Source: Anaerolineales bacterium (GTDB lineage: Bacteria > Chloroflexota > Anaerolineae > Anaerolineales > UBA4823). Taken from it: DNA of 6,602 nucleotides. The position numbers and the translations under genes were made by a program. Location of the stretch: NCBI GenBank assembly GCA_016932955.1, contig JAFGBV010000089.1, positions 1 through 6,602 on the forward strand. Direction: 5' to 3'. Position 1 is the stretch's first letter. Each line of letters begins with the position of its first letter. Positions 6,594 through 6,602 of this stretch are shown here, in pieces. The notes beneath the pieces were generated by a model. That model was not told the origin of the DNA. It saw nothing but the letters and a program-made list of their open reading frames with translations, and did no database searches.

Positions 6594-6602
6594 AATGTAA
6601 GA

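Overview
The window is one stretch of tightly packed genes, all on the + strand, for a membrane-bound electron-transfer system. There is no tRNA, rRNA, CRISPR array, insertion sequence or recognisable terminator. The base composition is moderately GC-rich. One protein carries a Thr/Pro-rich surface linker, and the membrane-anchored multiheme cytochromes are followed by cytochrome b subunits. This combination, together with excellent Shine-Dalgarno sites and ATGA/TGATG overlaps, reminds me of an anaerobic or facultative Chloroflexota bacterium (Anaerolineae-like). That assignment is inference from style, not from a marker gene.

Layout: (1) 1-648, the C-terminal part of a four-cluster [4Fe-4S] ferredoxin-like subunit (HybA/DsrO/NrfC type), whose start lies upstream of the window. 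(2) 651-1871, a HybB-like NrfD-family integral membrane subunit. (3) 1925-2089, a 54-residue single-span membrane protein of unknown function. (4) 2086-3210, a nine-CXXCH cytochrome c with a C-terminal membrane anchor. (5) 3210-3950, a four-helix cytochrome b of the formate dehydrogenase gamma/cytochrome b561 type. (6) 3947-5368, a second nine-CXXCH cytochrome c with the same anchor plus a long acidic tail. (7) 5361-6569, a second cytochrome b with a fifth membrane span, a Thr/Pro linker and a C-terminal monoheme cytochrome c domain. A strong ribosome binding site at 6585-6593 shows that another gene starts at or just past the right edge.

Genes 4+5 and 6+7 are a tandem duplication of one two-gene module (nine-heme cytochrome c + cytochrome b). 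The two cytochromes b align without a gap over their first 220 residues and keep every candidate haem histidine. The two cytochromes c keep the same order of nine haem motifs. The second copy has gained extra parts in both genes.

Likely working model (inference): the FeS/NrfD pair exchanges electrons between the membrane quinone pool and a catalytic subunit encoded upstream. The two cytochrome b/multihaem c modules connect quinone, or the cytoplasmic side of the membrane, with redox partners outside the membrane through a chain of 9 + 9 + 1 haems c. The substrate cannot be read from this window because no catalytic subunit is present.
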